From the NCBI RefSeq assembly GCF_000331305.1, contig NZ_KB217478.1:8339481-8403480 (forward strand): a stretch of 64,000 nt of DNA, given 5' to 3'. The notes below the pieces were generated by a model. It was not told where the DNA came from, made no database searches, and saw nothing but the letters and a program-made list of their open reading frames with translations. Within the stretch, counting starts at the first letter, position 1; the number at the start of each line of letters is the position of its first letter. A program made the translations under genes and the position numbers. The DNA is from Calothrix sp. PCC 7103 (lineage in GTDB: Bacteria; Cyanobacteriota; Cyanobacteriia; Cyanobacteriales; Nostocaceae). Of this stretch, positions 9,189-17,498 are shown piece after piece.

Positions 9189-10205
9189 ATGAATATAAAC
9201 CGTCGTCAGTTTTTAACTACCTCTGGAATTACAGCTTTATCCACGATTTTATCGGCGCCAAAAGTCAGAGGAATACCACCACAAACCATAATTAAACCGC
9301 CGCGCTTACGAATTGGTGATACTGTTGGGTTAGTGGCGCCAGCAAGTATTGTTGAACAAAGTGATATTGATACAGCACAACAGACTTTGATGAAATTGGG
9401 GCTAAAAGTCAAACTAGGAAAGTATGTCTTAAAACAGTACGGGTACTTAGCAGGTCAAGATAGCGAACGAGCGTTCGATATCAACGCAATGTTTACAGAT
9501 AAATCAGTTCAGGGAATAATTGGGATGCGTGGAGGTTGGGGTTGTAATCGGATATTACCGCTACTCGACTATACTCGTATTCGCAACAATCCTAAAATTA
9601 TTCTTGGCTACAGCGATATTACATCATTATTATTAGCAATCGGCGCCCGTAGTCGTATTATTACTTTTCACGGACCAGTTGCGACATCAACTTGGAACGA
9701 CTTTACACTTTCTTACCTCAAACCTGTTTTATTTGATGGTGCGACAGTGACAATGCAAAACCCAACAACCTCTTCAGGTAATATTCAAGTTATCACACCA
9801 GGTAAAGCAAAAGGTAAACTGGTTGGTGGAAACTTATCGGTACTGTGTGCAATGGTCGGTTCTATATATCTTCCCTCATGGAACCATCGCATTTTATTTT
9901 TAGAAGACATCGGTGAAGATGTTTACCGTGTTGACCGAATGCTAACACAATTAAAGAACGCAGGAATTCTCAACCAAATATCTGGACTGATTTTTGGACA
10001 ATGTACCAATTGTAAACCAAGAGAGGCGCCGACATTTGCTTTAATAGAAGTACTTAAAGACCATATTCAACCTTTGGGTATTCCAGCTTGGTATGGTTCA
10101 ATGATAGGTCATATTAAAGATAAGTTTACCCTGCCTCTTGGCGCCGAAGTAGAAATAGATGCCACTTTGGGAGTAATCAAAATGTTAGAACCAGCAGTAA
10201 AATAA
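9189..10205 (+). CDS. Exported S66 peptidase (LD-carboxypeptidase/MccF-like)
   Basis: 338 residues. The N-terminus MNINRRQFLTTSGITALSTI has the arginine pair and hydrophobic stretch of a Tat-type signal, so export to the periplasm is likely. The mature part fits peptidase family S66: RIGDTVGLVAPAS, the nucleophile region MRGGWGCNRIL, GYSDIT, and the C-terminal FLEDIGEDVYRVDRML Glu region and GHIKDKFTLPLG with the catalytic His. In peptidoglycan recycling such enzymes cleave the L,D bond before the terminal D-Ala of tetrapeptides; MccF relatives cleave carboxamides. The divergent amidoligase-like gene 197 bases away suggests a possible make-and-break pair. The nucleophile serine often found in GxxRGGYG is not conserved literally here, so activity should be treated as likely, not certain. 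Confidence 0.88.
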   Translation: MNINRRQFLTTSGITALSTILSAPKVRGIPPQTIIKPPRLRIGDTVGLVAPASIVEQSDIDTAQQTLMKLGLKVKLGKYVLKQYGYLAGQDSERAFDINAMFTDKSVQGIIGMRGGWGCNRILPLLDYTRIRNNPKIILGYSDITSLLLAIGARSRIITFHGPVATSTWNDFTLSYLKPVLFDGATVTMQNPTTSSGNIQVITPGKAKGKLVGGNLSVLCAMVGSIYLPSWNHRILFLEDIGEDVYRVDRMLTQLKNAGILNQISGLIFGQCTNCKPREAPTFALIEVLKDHIQPLGIPAWYGSMIGHIKDKFTLPLGAEVEIDATLGVIKMLEPAVK

Positions 10206-10270
10206 TGGCAACGGATAGAACGGATGTAACGGATGGTTTATCTGTTACATTCGTTTATAATCCGTTGCCA
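10206..10270. terminator. Imperfect hairpin between convergent genes
   Basis: TGGCAACGGAT at 10206 pairs with ATCCGTTGCCA at 10260, and the interior halves are also partly complementary, forming a long imperfect stem. It fills the whole gap between the convergent peptidase and nucleotidyltransferase genes. A bidirectional terminator is the simplest reading, but there is no strong T-run. Confidence 0.5.
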
Positions 10271-10271
10271 A

Positions 10272-11159
10272 CTATCTATTCCTAAAATCAATCAAAGATT
10301 GTAAATAAGCATCAGGCATTCCAACATCATAAAACTTACCTTGAACAACATAACCCGTCATACCCGCACGCTGTCTTAATGTATCCAAGCAAGTAGTAAG
10401 CTGAAATTCGCCTTTCATCCGGACATTATTATTAATGTCGTCTTCTAAACAATCAAAAATACTCGGCGTTAAAGCATATAATCCGAATATACTTAAAAAC
10501 TCATCTTCTCCCAAACCATCTACACGCAAGTTTTGACGCGCGTATTCAATTGCTGGTTTTTCAGAAACTTGTGATATAGATAAAATAGAGTTTTGCTCCT
10601 TCCAAGTACCTGTTACACATCCGACTTTATGTAAAAGGTCTGAATTAACAGTAGTTAAACCAATAACGCTGTGGTTAACCTTTTCGTATATATCTAAAAC
10701 TTGTTTGGCACAAGATTTTTTCTCTTTCGATGAATATATATGGTCGCCAAGCATCAATAAAAATGGTTCATTGTCTACCCATTCTTTCGCGCAATATACA
10801 GCATGACCATAACCTTCTTGCTTATCTTGGGTAATAACCTTAATTCGGTCGCCAATATCAACTAAACGTTTACTAAGCTTTTGATTTTCTGGCGTTAGCT
10901 TTTCAAATAAGGCTGCGCTTGGTGGTCTTTTAAATAACTTCTTAAAAATCTGCTTATCATCAGGTTGAACTATAATAGCAATTTCCTCAATTCCGGCACT
11001 AAGCGCTTCTTCGATAATTAAGAAAATTACAGGTTTGGCGCTACCATCTTTATCGATGACTGGAAACAGTTCTTTCTTAACTACTTTAGTGGTTGGAAAT
11101 AACCTAGTTCCAAAACCTGCTGCGGGAATAACTGCTTTTGTGATTTTATTTGCTGGCAT
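10272..11159 (-). CDS. GalU-like nucleoside-diphosphate-sugar pyrophosphorylase
   Basis: 295 residues with the nucleotidyltransferase signature AAGFGTRLFPTTK near residue 14, where the Lys/Arg bind the triphosphate. Also visible are KELFPVIDK, the sugar-phosphate loop QEGYGHAVYCA, and MLGDHIYSS with the metal-binding Asp. This is the UTP-glucose-1-phosphate uridylyltransferase (GalU) type. Its start overlaps the end of the upstream GHMP kinase by 14 bases on the same strand, a translationally coupled pair. Kinase plus pyrophosphorylase is the classic two-step salvage of a free sugar to an NDP-sugar, so the true substrate may be a sugar-1-phosphate other than glucose-1-phosphate. Confidence 0.85.
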   Translation of the reverse strand: MPANKITKAVIPAAGFGTRLFPTTKVVKKELFPVIDKDGSAKPVIFLIIEEALSAGIEEIAIIVQPDDKQIFKKLFKRPPSAALFEKLTPENQKLSKRLVDIGDRIKVITQDKQEGYGHAVYCAKEWVDNEPFLLMLGDHIYSSKEKKSCAKQVLDIYEKVNHSVIGLTTVNSDLLHKVGCVTGTWKEQNSILSISQVSEKPAIEYARQNLRVDGLGEDEFLSIFGLYALTPSIFDCLEDDINNNVRMKGEFQLTTCLDTLRQRAGMTGYVVQGKFYDVGMPDAYLQSLIDFRNR

Positions 11160-12189
11160 AAATCGTTAGTTTCAAACACTGCATTTGGGGAAAGTCACGT
11201 TCGATGATGTCGATAACCTTCTGCTGACTCTCCTCGTTTTCAACAAGAAATTGCGCTGTTCCGTCTCCCTGCGAACCAACTCCTTTACCACCCAATATAT
11301 AACGCTGAATTGGCGGATAATCTAGTAAGTTATGTAACACAGGCGCCGTTAGCTGTTCTGGACAAGCGGGGATCAGATGGGCATCAAATTCAGCTTGGGC
11401 AGTTCGCATCAAATCACCAAGTTGTTTTGCATCACCTGCTTGTAGAGCATCAATTGCCGCTTGGGTAATTTCATAGCTAACCGTACTAAGGTATTTTTGA
11501 ACATTCCTTTGAACCGAATTTTTAGCAAAAGGATAACACTCATTGAGTTTAGCCAAAATTTCTTGAGTATTTTTGCCCGCATCCAAATCAACAAGCACAA
11601 GATACAGATTTTTCGGCACCTTTAACTCAATTATTTCCGCGCGCTCGTTATCGAATACCATTGCGATCGGACGATTTCCATATGCACACCCTTGGTCCAT
11701 GCGCCCGCATTGCGAAGGCGTGCTAATTTCCCCTAAATAAGCAAACTCCATTTCCCCGCGCAGCGTCAACTTTAAGTTATATACCTGATTAAACGCTCTC
11801 GCCACCAAAACGCAAATCGCTGCACTCGACGATAAACCCTTCTGAACTGGTAAATCTGTCAAATAATTGTCAATTTCCAAACCACCCACTTGGAAGTACG
11901 ACAAAAATTGATAAGCAACTCCTGCCGCATAGCTAAAAAAACCTCCTTTTTGCGCCTCATGCAATAAAACCTGTTTTTCCATCGGTAAAGCCAAAATCTC
12001 GCTACCTTCAACAGAAGAACGCACAATCAACTTATGGGGATGCGCTTCTGCTTCTGCATACAGTCCTTGATTTGTGCCAACTAACAATGTATAACCTACT
12101 CCCAACTTAGGATTATAACGGCGATAACCCCCCGCCCAATCACTATGCTCACCAAACAAACACAGGCGCCCTGGCACAAACAGGTTCAT
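11146..12189 (-). CDS. GHMP-family sugar kinase
   Basis: 347 residues. It begins MNLFVPGRLCLFGEHSDWAG, the substrate-binding motif of galactokinase-type GHMP kinases (GRVNLIGEHTDY in GalK). The ATP loop is PVQKGLSSSAA near residue 115, and the C-terminal GGKGVGSQGDGTAQFL matches motif 3. The protein is somewhat shorter than typical galactokinases (about 380-400 aa). Immediately after CGRMDQGCAYG comes the usual acidic segment. It is predicted to phosphorylate the anomeric hydroxyl of a hexose or uronic acid. It is co-transcribed with the overlapping nucleotidyltransferase. Sugar identity cannot be inferred from sequence. Confidence 0.87.
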   Translation of the reverse strand: MNLFVPGRLCLFGEHSDWAGGYRRYNPKLGVGYTLLVGTNQGLYAEAEAHPHKLIVRSSVEGSEILALPMEKQVLLHEAQKGGFFSYAAGVAYQFLSYFQVGGLEIDNYLTDLPVQKGLSSSAAICVLVARAFNQVYNLKLTLRGEMEFAYLGEISTPSQCGRMDQGCAYGNRPIAMVFDNERAEIIELKVPKNLYLVLVDLDAGKNTQEILAKLNECYPFAKNSVQRNVQKYLSTVSYEITQAAIDALQAGDAKQLGDLMRTAQAEFDAHLIPACPEQLTAPVLHNLLDYPPIQRYILGGKGVGSQGDGTAQFLVENEESQQKVIDIIERDFPQMQCLKLTIYASK

Positions 12190-12277
12190 AAATAACCCCA
12201 GAATAAATATTTTTCTTATGTACTTTGTGTAACATATTTTCCTTAGTCATTAATTTTGGAGAGTAGAATCAACGAAC

Positions 12278-12304
12278 CGCAAAGAACGCAAAGGGCGCAA
12301 AGAA
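12278..12304 (+). repeat. Three 9-base CGCAAAGRR units
   Basis: CGCAAAGAA, CGCAAAGGG and CGCAAAGAA lie head to tail between the sugar kinase and the acetyltransferase, in otherwise featureless AT-rich DNA. Confidence 0.6.
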
Positions 12305-12437
12305 AGAATTAAGAAGAAAGAACACACCAAAACTTTTGACACTAACCATTACACCTGAAACGCAAAAACAAAGTGCATACACGCACCATAACATTAATGT
12401 AGTATAAGTAGTATGGAATATTATTCTATTCAAACAT

Positions 12438-13319
12438 ATGAAGAATCGTTATCAAAGCTCATTCTCACAAGACACCACCCTTATTTCCAAACTATTCAAC
12501 CTACTAGAAATTCTATTTCCAGGCGCCGAACTTACTACACTCGCAGAACAAGCAAGAAAACTAGGCGCCGCATGGGAAGATGCATCTACACCATTTGTAC
12601 GCTTCGATAATGACGGTAGCCTAATAGCCCACGTCGGAGTATTAGAAATTCCAATGCGACTAATGGGAGAAAACACAATAGTTGGAGGAGTTCACGCAGT
12701 ATGTACTCATCCCGATTATCGTAGATGTGGTTACTATCGTGAAATCATGAATGAAGTATTAGATTATTGCGATAAACGCTACGAAACCTTAGTACTAACA
12801 ACTTCCAACCCTGAATATTACCAACCATTTGGATTTCGTTTTGTCCAAGAACACAGTTTTACAACCAGTATCAACTCAGAAGGCAGTGTAAACGGAACAC
12901 GTTTGCTTGATCTTAATAATATTGATGACGCGAGACTACTACACCGACTATTAGAAACGCGGACACCTGTATCTAACATTGTAGGTATAGTTAACGAAAA
13001 GCCTTTATTTCTGGTCAACGAAGCGACAAGACCCATGTATTATTTTCCAGACTTAGACACAATTGCCTGTATGTCCATTCAAGACAACGAACTTAAATTA
13101 TATGACTTAGTGGCGCCGAAAATATTCCCTCTACAAGAACTTGTACAAAGAATACCTCAACCAATTCAATCTTGCTCTATTTACTTTAGCCCAGATAGCC
13201 TTAACACAGAAGCCCAAGCATCACCAGAAATGTTAGACGGAGATTCACACTTAATGGTTCGCGGCACATTTACCCCAGAACAGCAAAAATTCATGATTCC
13301 ACGCTCCGCACGTTGCTAA
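12438..13319 (+). CDS. GNAT acetyltransferase, Eis-like
   Basis: 293 residues, starting MKNRYQSSFSQ. The acetyl-CoA-binding core of GNAT enzymes is clear: GGVHAVCTHPDYRRCGYYREIM at about residues 83-104, with the V/T-x-P-x-x-R-x-x-G pyrophosphate loop. It is followed by YETLVLTTSNPEYYQPFGF, typical of the Eis/GCN5 subgroup. The C-terminal ~120 residues probably form the second, degenerate domain seen in Eis-type proteins; at 293 aa it is shorter than full Eis (~400), so a third SCP-like domain is absent or reduced. The acyl acceptor is unknown. It stands alone. Confidence 0.85.
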   Translation: MKNRYQSSFSQDTTLISKLFNLLEILFPGAELTTLAEQARKLGAAWEDASTPFVRFDNDGSLIAHVGVLEIPMRLMGENTIVGGVHAVCTHPDYRRCGYYREIMNEVLDYCDKRYETLVLTTSNPEYYQPFGFRFVQEHSFTTSINSEGSVNGTRLLDLNNIDDARLLHRLLETRTPVSNIVGIVNEKPLFLVNEATRPMYYFPDLDTIACMSIQDNELKLYDLVAPKIFPLQELVQRIPQPIQSCSIYFSPDSLNTEAQASPEMLDGDSHLMVRGTFTPEQQKFMIPRSARC

Positions 13320-13803
13320 GTACTACGGTGATAAAATGAAGTTTTAATTATTCGCCAAGCCAAATTGGCCAGCTAACAGGTAGAAATATTATGCCAATTC
13401 AAATTTATTATATAATGCATTTGAACTTTACTTTAAATTAAGTTGAAAGATTATTTGGTTTTATAATTTCCAATTCAAATCTAAAAACTTACTTTTACCC
13501 TGTAGTCGCGCCCAAGTTCTGCAAGAGTGAAAATTTATTGGCATTTTAGGTATATTTACTTCCGGATGCGGAAAAATTATGATACTACGTTCAGCATTTA
13601 GCTAGATATTAACCGCAAGATAGATACAATACCCCTATATTTTCTGATACTACATAGGATTTGTGCTTTGTAAGACAAACATATACACGTAACTGTTTAA
13701 TATGAACTGTGAGTTTTTGACTAGTGCCAGATGAAAAAGTGTCACTCACCTCACTCCGCAACTAATTACACAGGAGATATTCTAAGTTAGTGCAAGGAGT
13801 GAT
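13320..13803. other. Intergenic region, no gene seen
   Basis: AT-rich sequence after the acetyltransferase with no convincing coding frame. It leads into the structured segment starting near 13804. Confidence 0.4.
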
Positions 13804-13956
13804 ACCACTTCACCATATGTTTGCCACAGGTTATTTTCGCAATACCCCTTACACTCTGGGGTAGGGCGAAACCTCAAATGTTGCAGCAAACTAGTGAATT
13901 GGTATTAAGTTATACGGGGAAGCGCTAGGAGTCGTCAAAATCCAAGCGCTTTTTTG
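13804..13956 (+). ncRNA. Structured RNA candidate with terminator
   Basis: A nested rod-like fold can be drawn by eye: 13804-13815 with 13896-13907 (one mismatch), GTTTGC 13821 with GCAAAC 13888, TTTCGC 13837 with GCGAAA 13868, and TACCCC 13845 with GGGGTA 13860. It is followed by a separate hairpin, AAGCGCT (13922) with AGCGCTT (13947), ending in TTTTTT, a typical rho-independent terminator on the plus strand. I do not recognise a known family such as 6S, tmRNA or RNase P. A repeat-derived hairpin is the main alternative. The small frame 13956-14159 beyond it has no coding support. Confidence 0.4.
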
Positions 13957-14261
13957 TGCGCGTACACAAAACACACTTTATACAAGGCACCGAGCGAAAA
14001 TGTAATATTTCGTTCAGGTTGTACTTTGCCGTATTTTTGACAAACAGGTATTGTTTCTCACACCTCACTGGTACCCAGCAACATATACGTTGTAACCTTC
14101 TGGATGTGCAAATGTCATCTGTAGGATGTTTAAATTTTCTTATAGTACTAGTGAATTAAAAGTACTTAAGCAAACACTTTATTTATTTTTGTGAATAATT
14201 GTAAAATATTATATATGGGTAATAATACCTGATTTGACTATACTGATATAAATAATTACCT

Positions 14262-14711
14262 ATGCCATCACTAAGTACAAAAACATCTGACTGGAAAATT
14301 AAGCTGTTATATGACGGTGAGTGTCCTTTGTGTGTACGCGAAGTCAACTTTCTTCATATGCGCGATGCAGGTAGAGGGTTAGTTGCTTTTGTAGATATTG
14401 CGGATGAAAACTATAACCCTTCGGAAAACGGTGGGGTTGACTTTGAAACTGCTATGGGTCGCATTCATGCAGTATTACCTGATGGAACACTAGTTAAAAA
14501 CGTTGAAGTGTTTCGCCGCATTTACGAAACTTTGGGGATGGGGTGGGTTTATGCTGTGACGAAGTTGCCCGTTATCGGCGCCATAGCTGATTTTATATAT
14601 GGTATTTGGGCAGACTGGCGCCTTGCTTTGACAGGAAGACCAAATTTGGCGACAGTTGTGCGAGAGCGTCAACAACGTATGGAGTGTACAGAGCGTTGTC
14701 GAATTGACTAA
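14262..14711 (+). CDS. DCC-family thiol-disulfide oxidoreductase (DUF393)
   Basis: 149 residues with the family hallmark YDGECPLCVREV near residue 17, a thioredoxin-like CxxC (CPLC) preceded by Asp-Gly. The rest fits DUF393: the Asp-rich strand VAFVDIAD, then IHAVLPDGTLVKNVEVFR and an amphipathic or weakly hydrophobic C-terminal half (VYAVTKLPVIGAIADFIYGIWADWRL). It ends with a cysteine pair (MECTERC). The partner and reaction are unknown for the family. Monocistronic by position. Confidence 0.9.
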   Translation: MPSLSTKTSDWKIKLLYDGECPLCVREVNFLHMRDAGRGLVAFVDIADENYNPSENGGVDFETAMGRIHAVLPDGTLVKNVEVFRRIYETLGMGWVYAVTKLPVIGAIADFIYGIWADWRLALTGRPNLATVVRERQQRMECTERCRID

Positions 14712-14720
14712 AATGTGGTT

Positions 14721-14788
14721 TAGAAACCGGGTTTCCTTCCCATTGTGTTTATGATTGTTGTGTTCAGTGAGGGGAAACCCGGTTTCTG
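14721..14788. repeat. Pair of AGAAACCSGGTTTCT palindromes
   Basis: AGAAACCGGGTTTCC and GAAACCCGGTTTCT flank about 37 bases between the convergent DCC and ureohydrolase genes. This matches the paired arrangement at 2113-2180 and 53868-53935 and could serve as a bidirectional terminator. Confidence 0.65.
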
Positions 14789-14789
14789 G

Positions 14790-15827
14790 CTATTTTTGCC
14801 AAGATAAATTTAGAAAGTTTGCTAGCTTTAGAACAATTCTGGCGCCGACGTTACCATCCCACTCTGCGTCACCAACTTCACATAAGTCAAAGCCAATAAT
14901 TTTTCTATCACTGTTTACTAGTTCTCTAAATAAACAAAAAGCTTGTTCTAATTCTAAACCACCTGGTACTGGAGTACCTGTTTTTGAACAAAGTTTTGGG
15001 TCTAAACCGTCAACGTCAAAGCTAATATGAACGTATTCGGGTAGATTATTAACGATTTCTCGGCATAAATCTATCCAGGTGGCGCCAGAATATTGTCTTT
15101 GCTTGATTAGTGAGTCGTAGTAGGCGACTATACGATTGTTTGAGTTGTTAATGAAATCAACTTCTTCATGACAAATATCGCGTAAAGCTACTTGAACTAA
15201 CTTAGAGATTTGCGGAATTTTCATGGCATTAAACATAATTGATGCATGAGAATATTTAAATCCTTCATATGCATCACGTAAATCGGCATGTGCATCAATA
15301 TGTAAAATTCCAAAATCAGGATACTTTGCTGCTAATGCTTGGAAGTAACCTAGTGGAACACTGTGGTCTCCACCGATAACACCAACTCGCTTACCTTTAT
15401 TAATTGCTTCTTGACAGTTTTGGAATAACCATTGATTCACATTGGCGCCTGCCTGGTTAATTTCTGTAACAACAGGTGTTAGGTCTGGTGTTTCTGTGAG
15501 TGACTTACCTTGCTCTAAGCGTTCAATTATGGATGCTGCGCGCGTGCGGTAATATTCGTTTTTTTGTAATATATCTTGGGGAATCTCTTGCATAAAAATT
15601 CCCTGCTTCCACCCATCAGGATTATCAAAATCAAACAAATCTAACTGGGGTGATGCTTCTAAAACTCTTTGTGGTCCTGAAGCTGTGCCGGCGCCGTAAG
15701 ATACAGTTACCTCCCACGGAACCCCAAAAACAATCAAATTCGCCGACTCATAATCAAATGGTAAACCAAAAAGATTCCCATTCGTCTGGCCTACTCCACT
15801 AGGGTTGTAGTCTTGGAGATTACCCAT
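14790..15827 (-). CDS. speB: Ureohydrolase (agmatinase/arginase family)
   Basis: 345 residues with all binuclear-metal motifs of the family: GGDHSVPLG, DAHADLRDAY and SFDVDGLDP, plus the late Glu in GFDLCEVG. Members hydrolyse agmatine, arginine or other guanidino compounds to urea. Agmatinase is the default guess and would feed putrescine to the spermidine synthase encoded at 22-23 kb. Cyanobacterial relatives include a guanidine hydrolase, so substrate specificity is uncertain. It reads divergently from the Uma2 gene, and no guanidine riboswitch was recognised in the 96-base gap. The symbol reflects family, not proven activity. Confidence 0.85.
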   Translation of the reverse strand: MGNLQDYNPSGVGQTNGNLFGLPFDYESANLIVFGVPWEVTVSYGAGTASGPQRVLEASPQLDLFDFDNPDGWKQGIFMQEIPQDILQKNEYYRTRAASIIERLEQGKSLTETPDLTPVVTEINQAGANVNQWLFQNCQEAINKGKRVGVIGGDHSVPLGYFQALAAKYPDFGILHIDAHADLRDAYEGFKYSHASIMFNAMKIPQISKLVQVALRDICHEEVDFINNSNNRIVAYYDSLIKQRQYSGATWIDLCREIVNNLPEYVHISFDVDGLDPKLCSKTGTPVPGGLELEQAFCLFRELVNSDRKIIGFDLCEVGDAEWDGNVGARIVLKLANFLNLSWQK

Positions 15828-15923
15828 AATACGCTTCCAGCATTTTGAACTAAACGATTACTATGTTAAAGGTTTAACGTAGAAAGGGTTATTATATAGA
15901 GTGTGTGTACCAGCGTGTAACTT

Positions 15924-16673
15924 ATGGTTCTACAAGCTCCACCCCAGAAGAAACAGCCAAGCATCACTTGGGAAGCACTTCCTCCCGACTTTGCTCTACC
16001 AGATGATCCTGTGGAAAACATTCAACAACCCCCTCTCGCTGCTGGACTTACTGATGCGTTAGGTGCAGCGGGACGTATTCAACCGCAGATGCTAATTGGC
16101 TCCAATTTTGGGCTGGTTGCAAACGTTAACAAAAAAACAGTTGTAAAAGCACCAGATTGGTTTTATGTGCCAAATGTGCAACCTGTGGCATCCGATGTAA
16201 TTCGTCGTAGCTACACTCAGAATTTAGAGGGCGACCCCATTGCAGTTGTAATGGAATTTCTCTCGAATGAAGATAATGGAGAACTTTCTGTACGTGCGAC
16301 TCCACCATATGGAAAACTTTACTTTTACGAACAAGTTCTCGCTGTTCCCACATATGTAACTTATGACCCTTACGAACTAATTTTAGAAGTACGGCGCCTG
16401 CAAAATAAACAGTACGTACTACAGCAACCATCCGAGCAGGGGCGCCACTGGATTCCTGAGTTAGAGTTATTTCTAGGAATTTGGCAAGGTGAGCGACTGT
16501 GCCAAACAATGAATTGGCTACGATGGTGGGATGCAGATGGCAATATGTTGTTATGGAGTAGCGAGCAAGCTGTCCAAGAACGTCAAAGCGCGGAGCAAGA
16601 ACGCCAACGTGCGGACAAGCTAGCCGCAAAACTACGCGAATTAGGTTTAGACCCTGATGAAATAAGTTCATAA
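15924..16673 (+). CDS. Uma2-family (DUF820) endonuclease-fold protein
   Basis: 249 residues. It matches the cyanobacterial Uma2/DUF820 family with the PD-(D/E)xK-like core: KAPDWFYVPNV, then VVMEFLS, then a KLYFYEQVLAVPTYVTYDPY segment and a LELFLGIWQG strand. The C-terminal ~45 residues form a charged coiled coil (EQAVQERQSAEQERQRADKL), common in this family. Dozens of paralogues are usual per cyanobacterial genome and their function is unknown despite the nuclease fold. The stop is followed within five bases by a tandem repeat. Confidence 0.9.
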   Translation: MVLQAPPQKKQPSITWEALPPDFALPDDPVENIQQPPLAAGLTDALGAAGRIQPQMLIGSNFGLVANVNKKTVVKAPDWFYVPNVQPVASDVIRRSYTQNLEGDPIAVVMEFLSNEDNGELSVRATPPYGKLYFYEQVLAVPTYVTYDPYELILEVRRLQNKQYVLQQPSEQGRHWIPELELFLGIWQGERLCQTMNWLRWWDADGNMLLWSSEQAVQERQSAEQERQRADKLAAKLRELGLDPDEISS

Positions 16674-16677
16674 TTAT

Positions 16678-16785
16678 GGAGATGCTTCGTACCTCAGCAT
16701 GACAGGAGATGCTTCGTACCTCAGCATGACAGGAGATGCTTTGTACCTCAGTATGACAGGGGATGCTTTGTTTTTTAGCATGATG
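16678..16785 (+). repeat. Four tandem 27-base repeats
   Basis: Units begin at 16678, 16705, 16732 and 16759 with consensus GGAGATGCTTCGTACCTCAG plus CATGACA. The first two are identical, and the fourth has decayed. They are tandem copies of one arm of the inverted repeat at 3592-3668. Confidence 0.85.
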
Positions 16786-16931
16786 TATTTGGCGCCTTAC
16801 AAATTATTGTGTTACAGTGTGTAGCAAGATAGTAATACAAAGCGATGCTATGGTTTGGGTTCTGTATGCCCAACTGGTGCGCTCTTAAGATTCAATTGTG
16901 CGTATGCCGCATTATTTGTAGCTGTCTTATC

Positions 16932-17001
16932 GTGTGATTAGCTCAGTTGGCAGAGCATCCGAAGAATCGGCTGGACGAAGGTTCGAGTCCTTCATCATAC
17001 C
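16932..17001 (+). pseudogene. Degenerate tRNA-like sequence
   Basis: Acceptor arms GTGTGAT and ATCATAC pair, the D arm is normal (GCTC...GAGC) and the T arm is perfect (GAAGG TTCGAGT CCTTC). The anticodon arm is broken: between the D and T arms CCGA and TCGG enclose only four bases, so no normal seven-base loop with U33 can form, and the variable region is short. It reads as a decayed tRNA. No CCA is encoded. Confidence 0.6.
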
Positions 17002-17003
17002 CC

Positions 17004-17078
17004 AAAAAGTTAGCTCATTAGGTAGAGCGGTCGGCGTTTAACCGATTGGTAGTAGGTTCGATTCCTACACTTTTACCA
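17004..17078 (+). tRNA. tRNA-like gene, Asn-type body with altered anticodon loop
   Basis: D arm, anticodon stem (GTCGG/CCGAT), T arm (GTAGG TTCGATT CCTAC) and an encoded 3' CCA are all present. The seven-base loop reads CGTTTAA where tRNA-Asn normally reads CTGTTAA, so U33 is replaced by G and the positional anticodon becomes TTT. The acceptor stem (AAAAAGT/ACTTTTA) has an A-A mismatch at the first pair. It follows the previous tRNA-like sequence by two bases. A further T-arm-like hairpin (AACGG TTCGATT CCGTT at 17152-17168) suggests a third remnant. Functionality is doubtful. Confidence 0.5.
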
Positions 17079-17498
17079 ACCCTGTCCTGGTCAAAAGACA
17101 CTACTTTGAAGAAGTAGCTCCAACAAAAATGGAAAAAGGGAGAAATCCCAAAACGGTTCGATTCCGTTATTTTAAAAACTCTGTGGTGCAGGTGCGCGTT
17201 TTTGCTTGTCATTCGTGGTGAGCTTTAATGCAACAGTGAAGGCGCCTGTGCGTTTACATTTTATCTGACTTGAGTATGCCCTTCATTTGTAACATCTAAG
17301 TTCTTTACAGAATTTGGAATTAGCAAATTGAACGGTATATGTGAGCGTTGTTTTCTTAACTGCCGAAAGGTACTTGAGTGACAATAATCTTAATCCAGTA
17401 GATAAATATGTATTTGCCCGCACCTTAACTGTAGACACTTGCACTTGCGGAGTTTATAATTATTTTTTATGTAGTATATATGCTACAAATTATAAATT
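17079..17498. other. Intergenic region with possible third tRNA remnant
   Basis: Contains the isolated T-arm-like hairpin at 17152-17168 and a GGGAGAAATCCC hairpin just before it, as a long variable arm would give. The rest up to the SPFH gene shows nothing I can name. Confidence 0.35.

Noticed and set aside
11663-11670. HIP1 octamer
   Set aside because: Reads GCGATCGG, one base off; no true GCGATCGC was seen in the window.
13956-14159. 67-codon frame after the structured RNA
   Set aside because: No ribosome binding site or recognisable motif; it starts inside the terminator hairpin.
16678-16785. CRISPR array
   Set aside because: The four 27-base units are head to tail with no spacers, and no cas gene is present.
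17018-17212. 64-codon minus-strand frame over the tRNA-like genes
   Set aside because: The antisense of tRNA-like sequence; no coding evidence.
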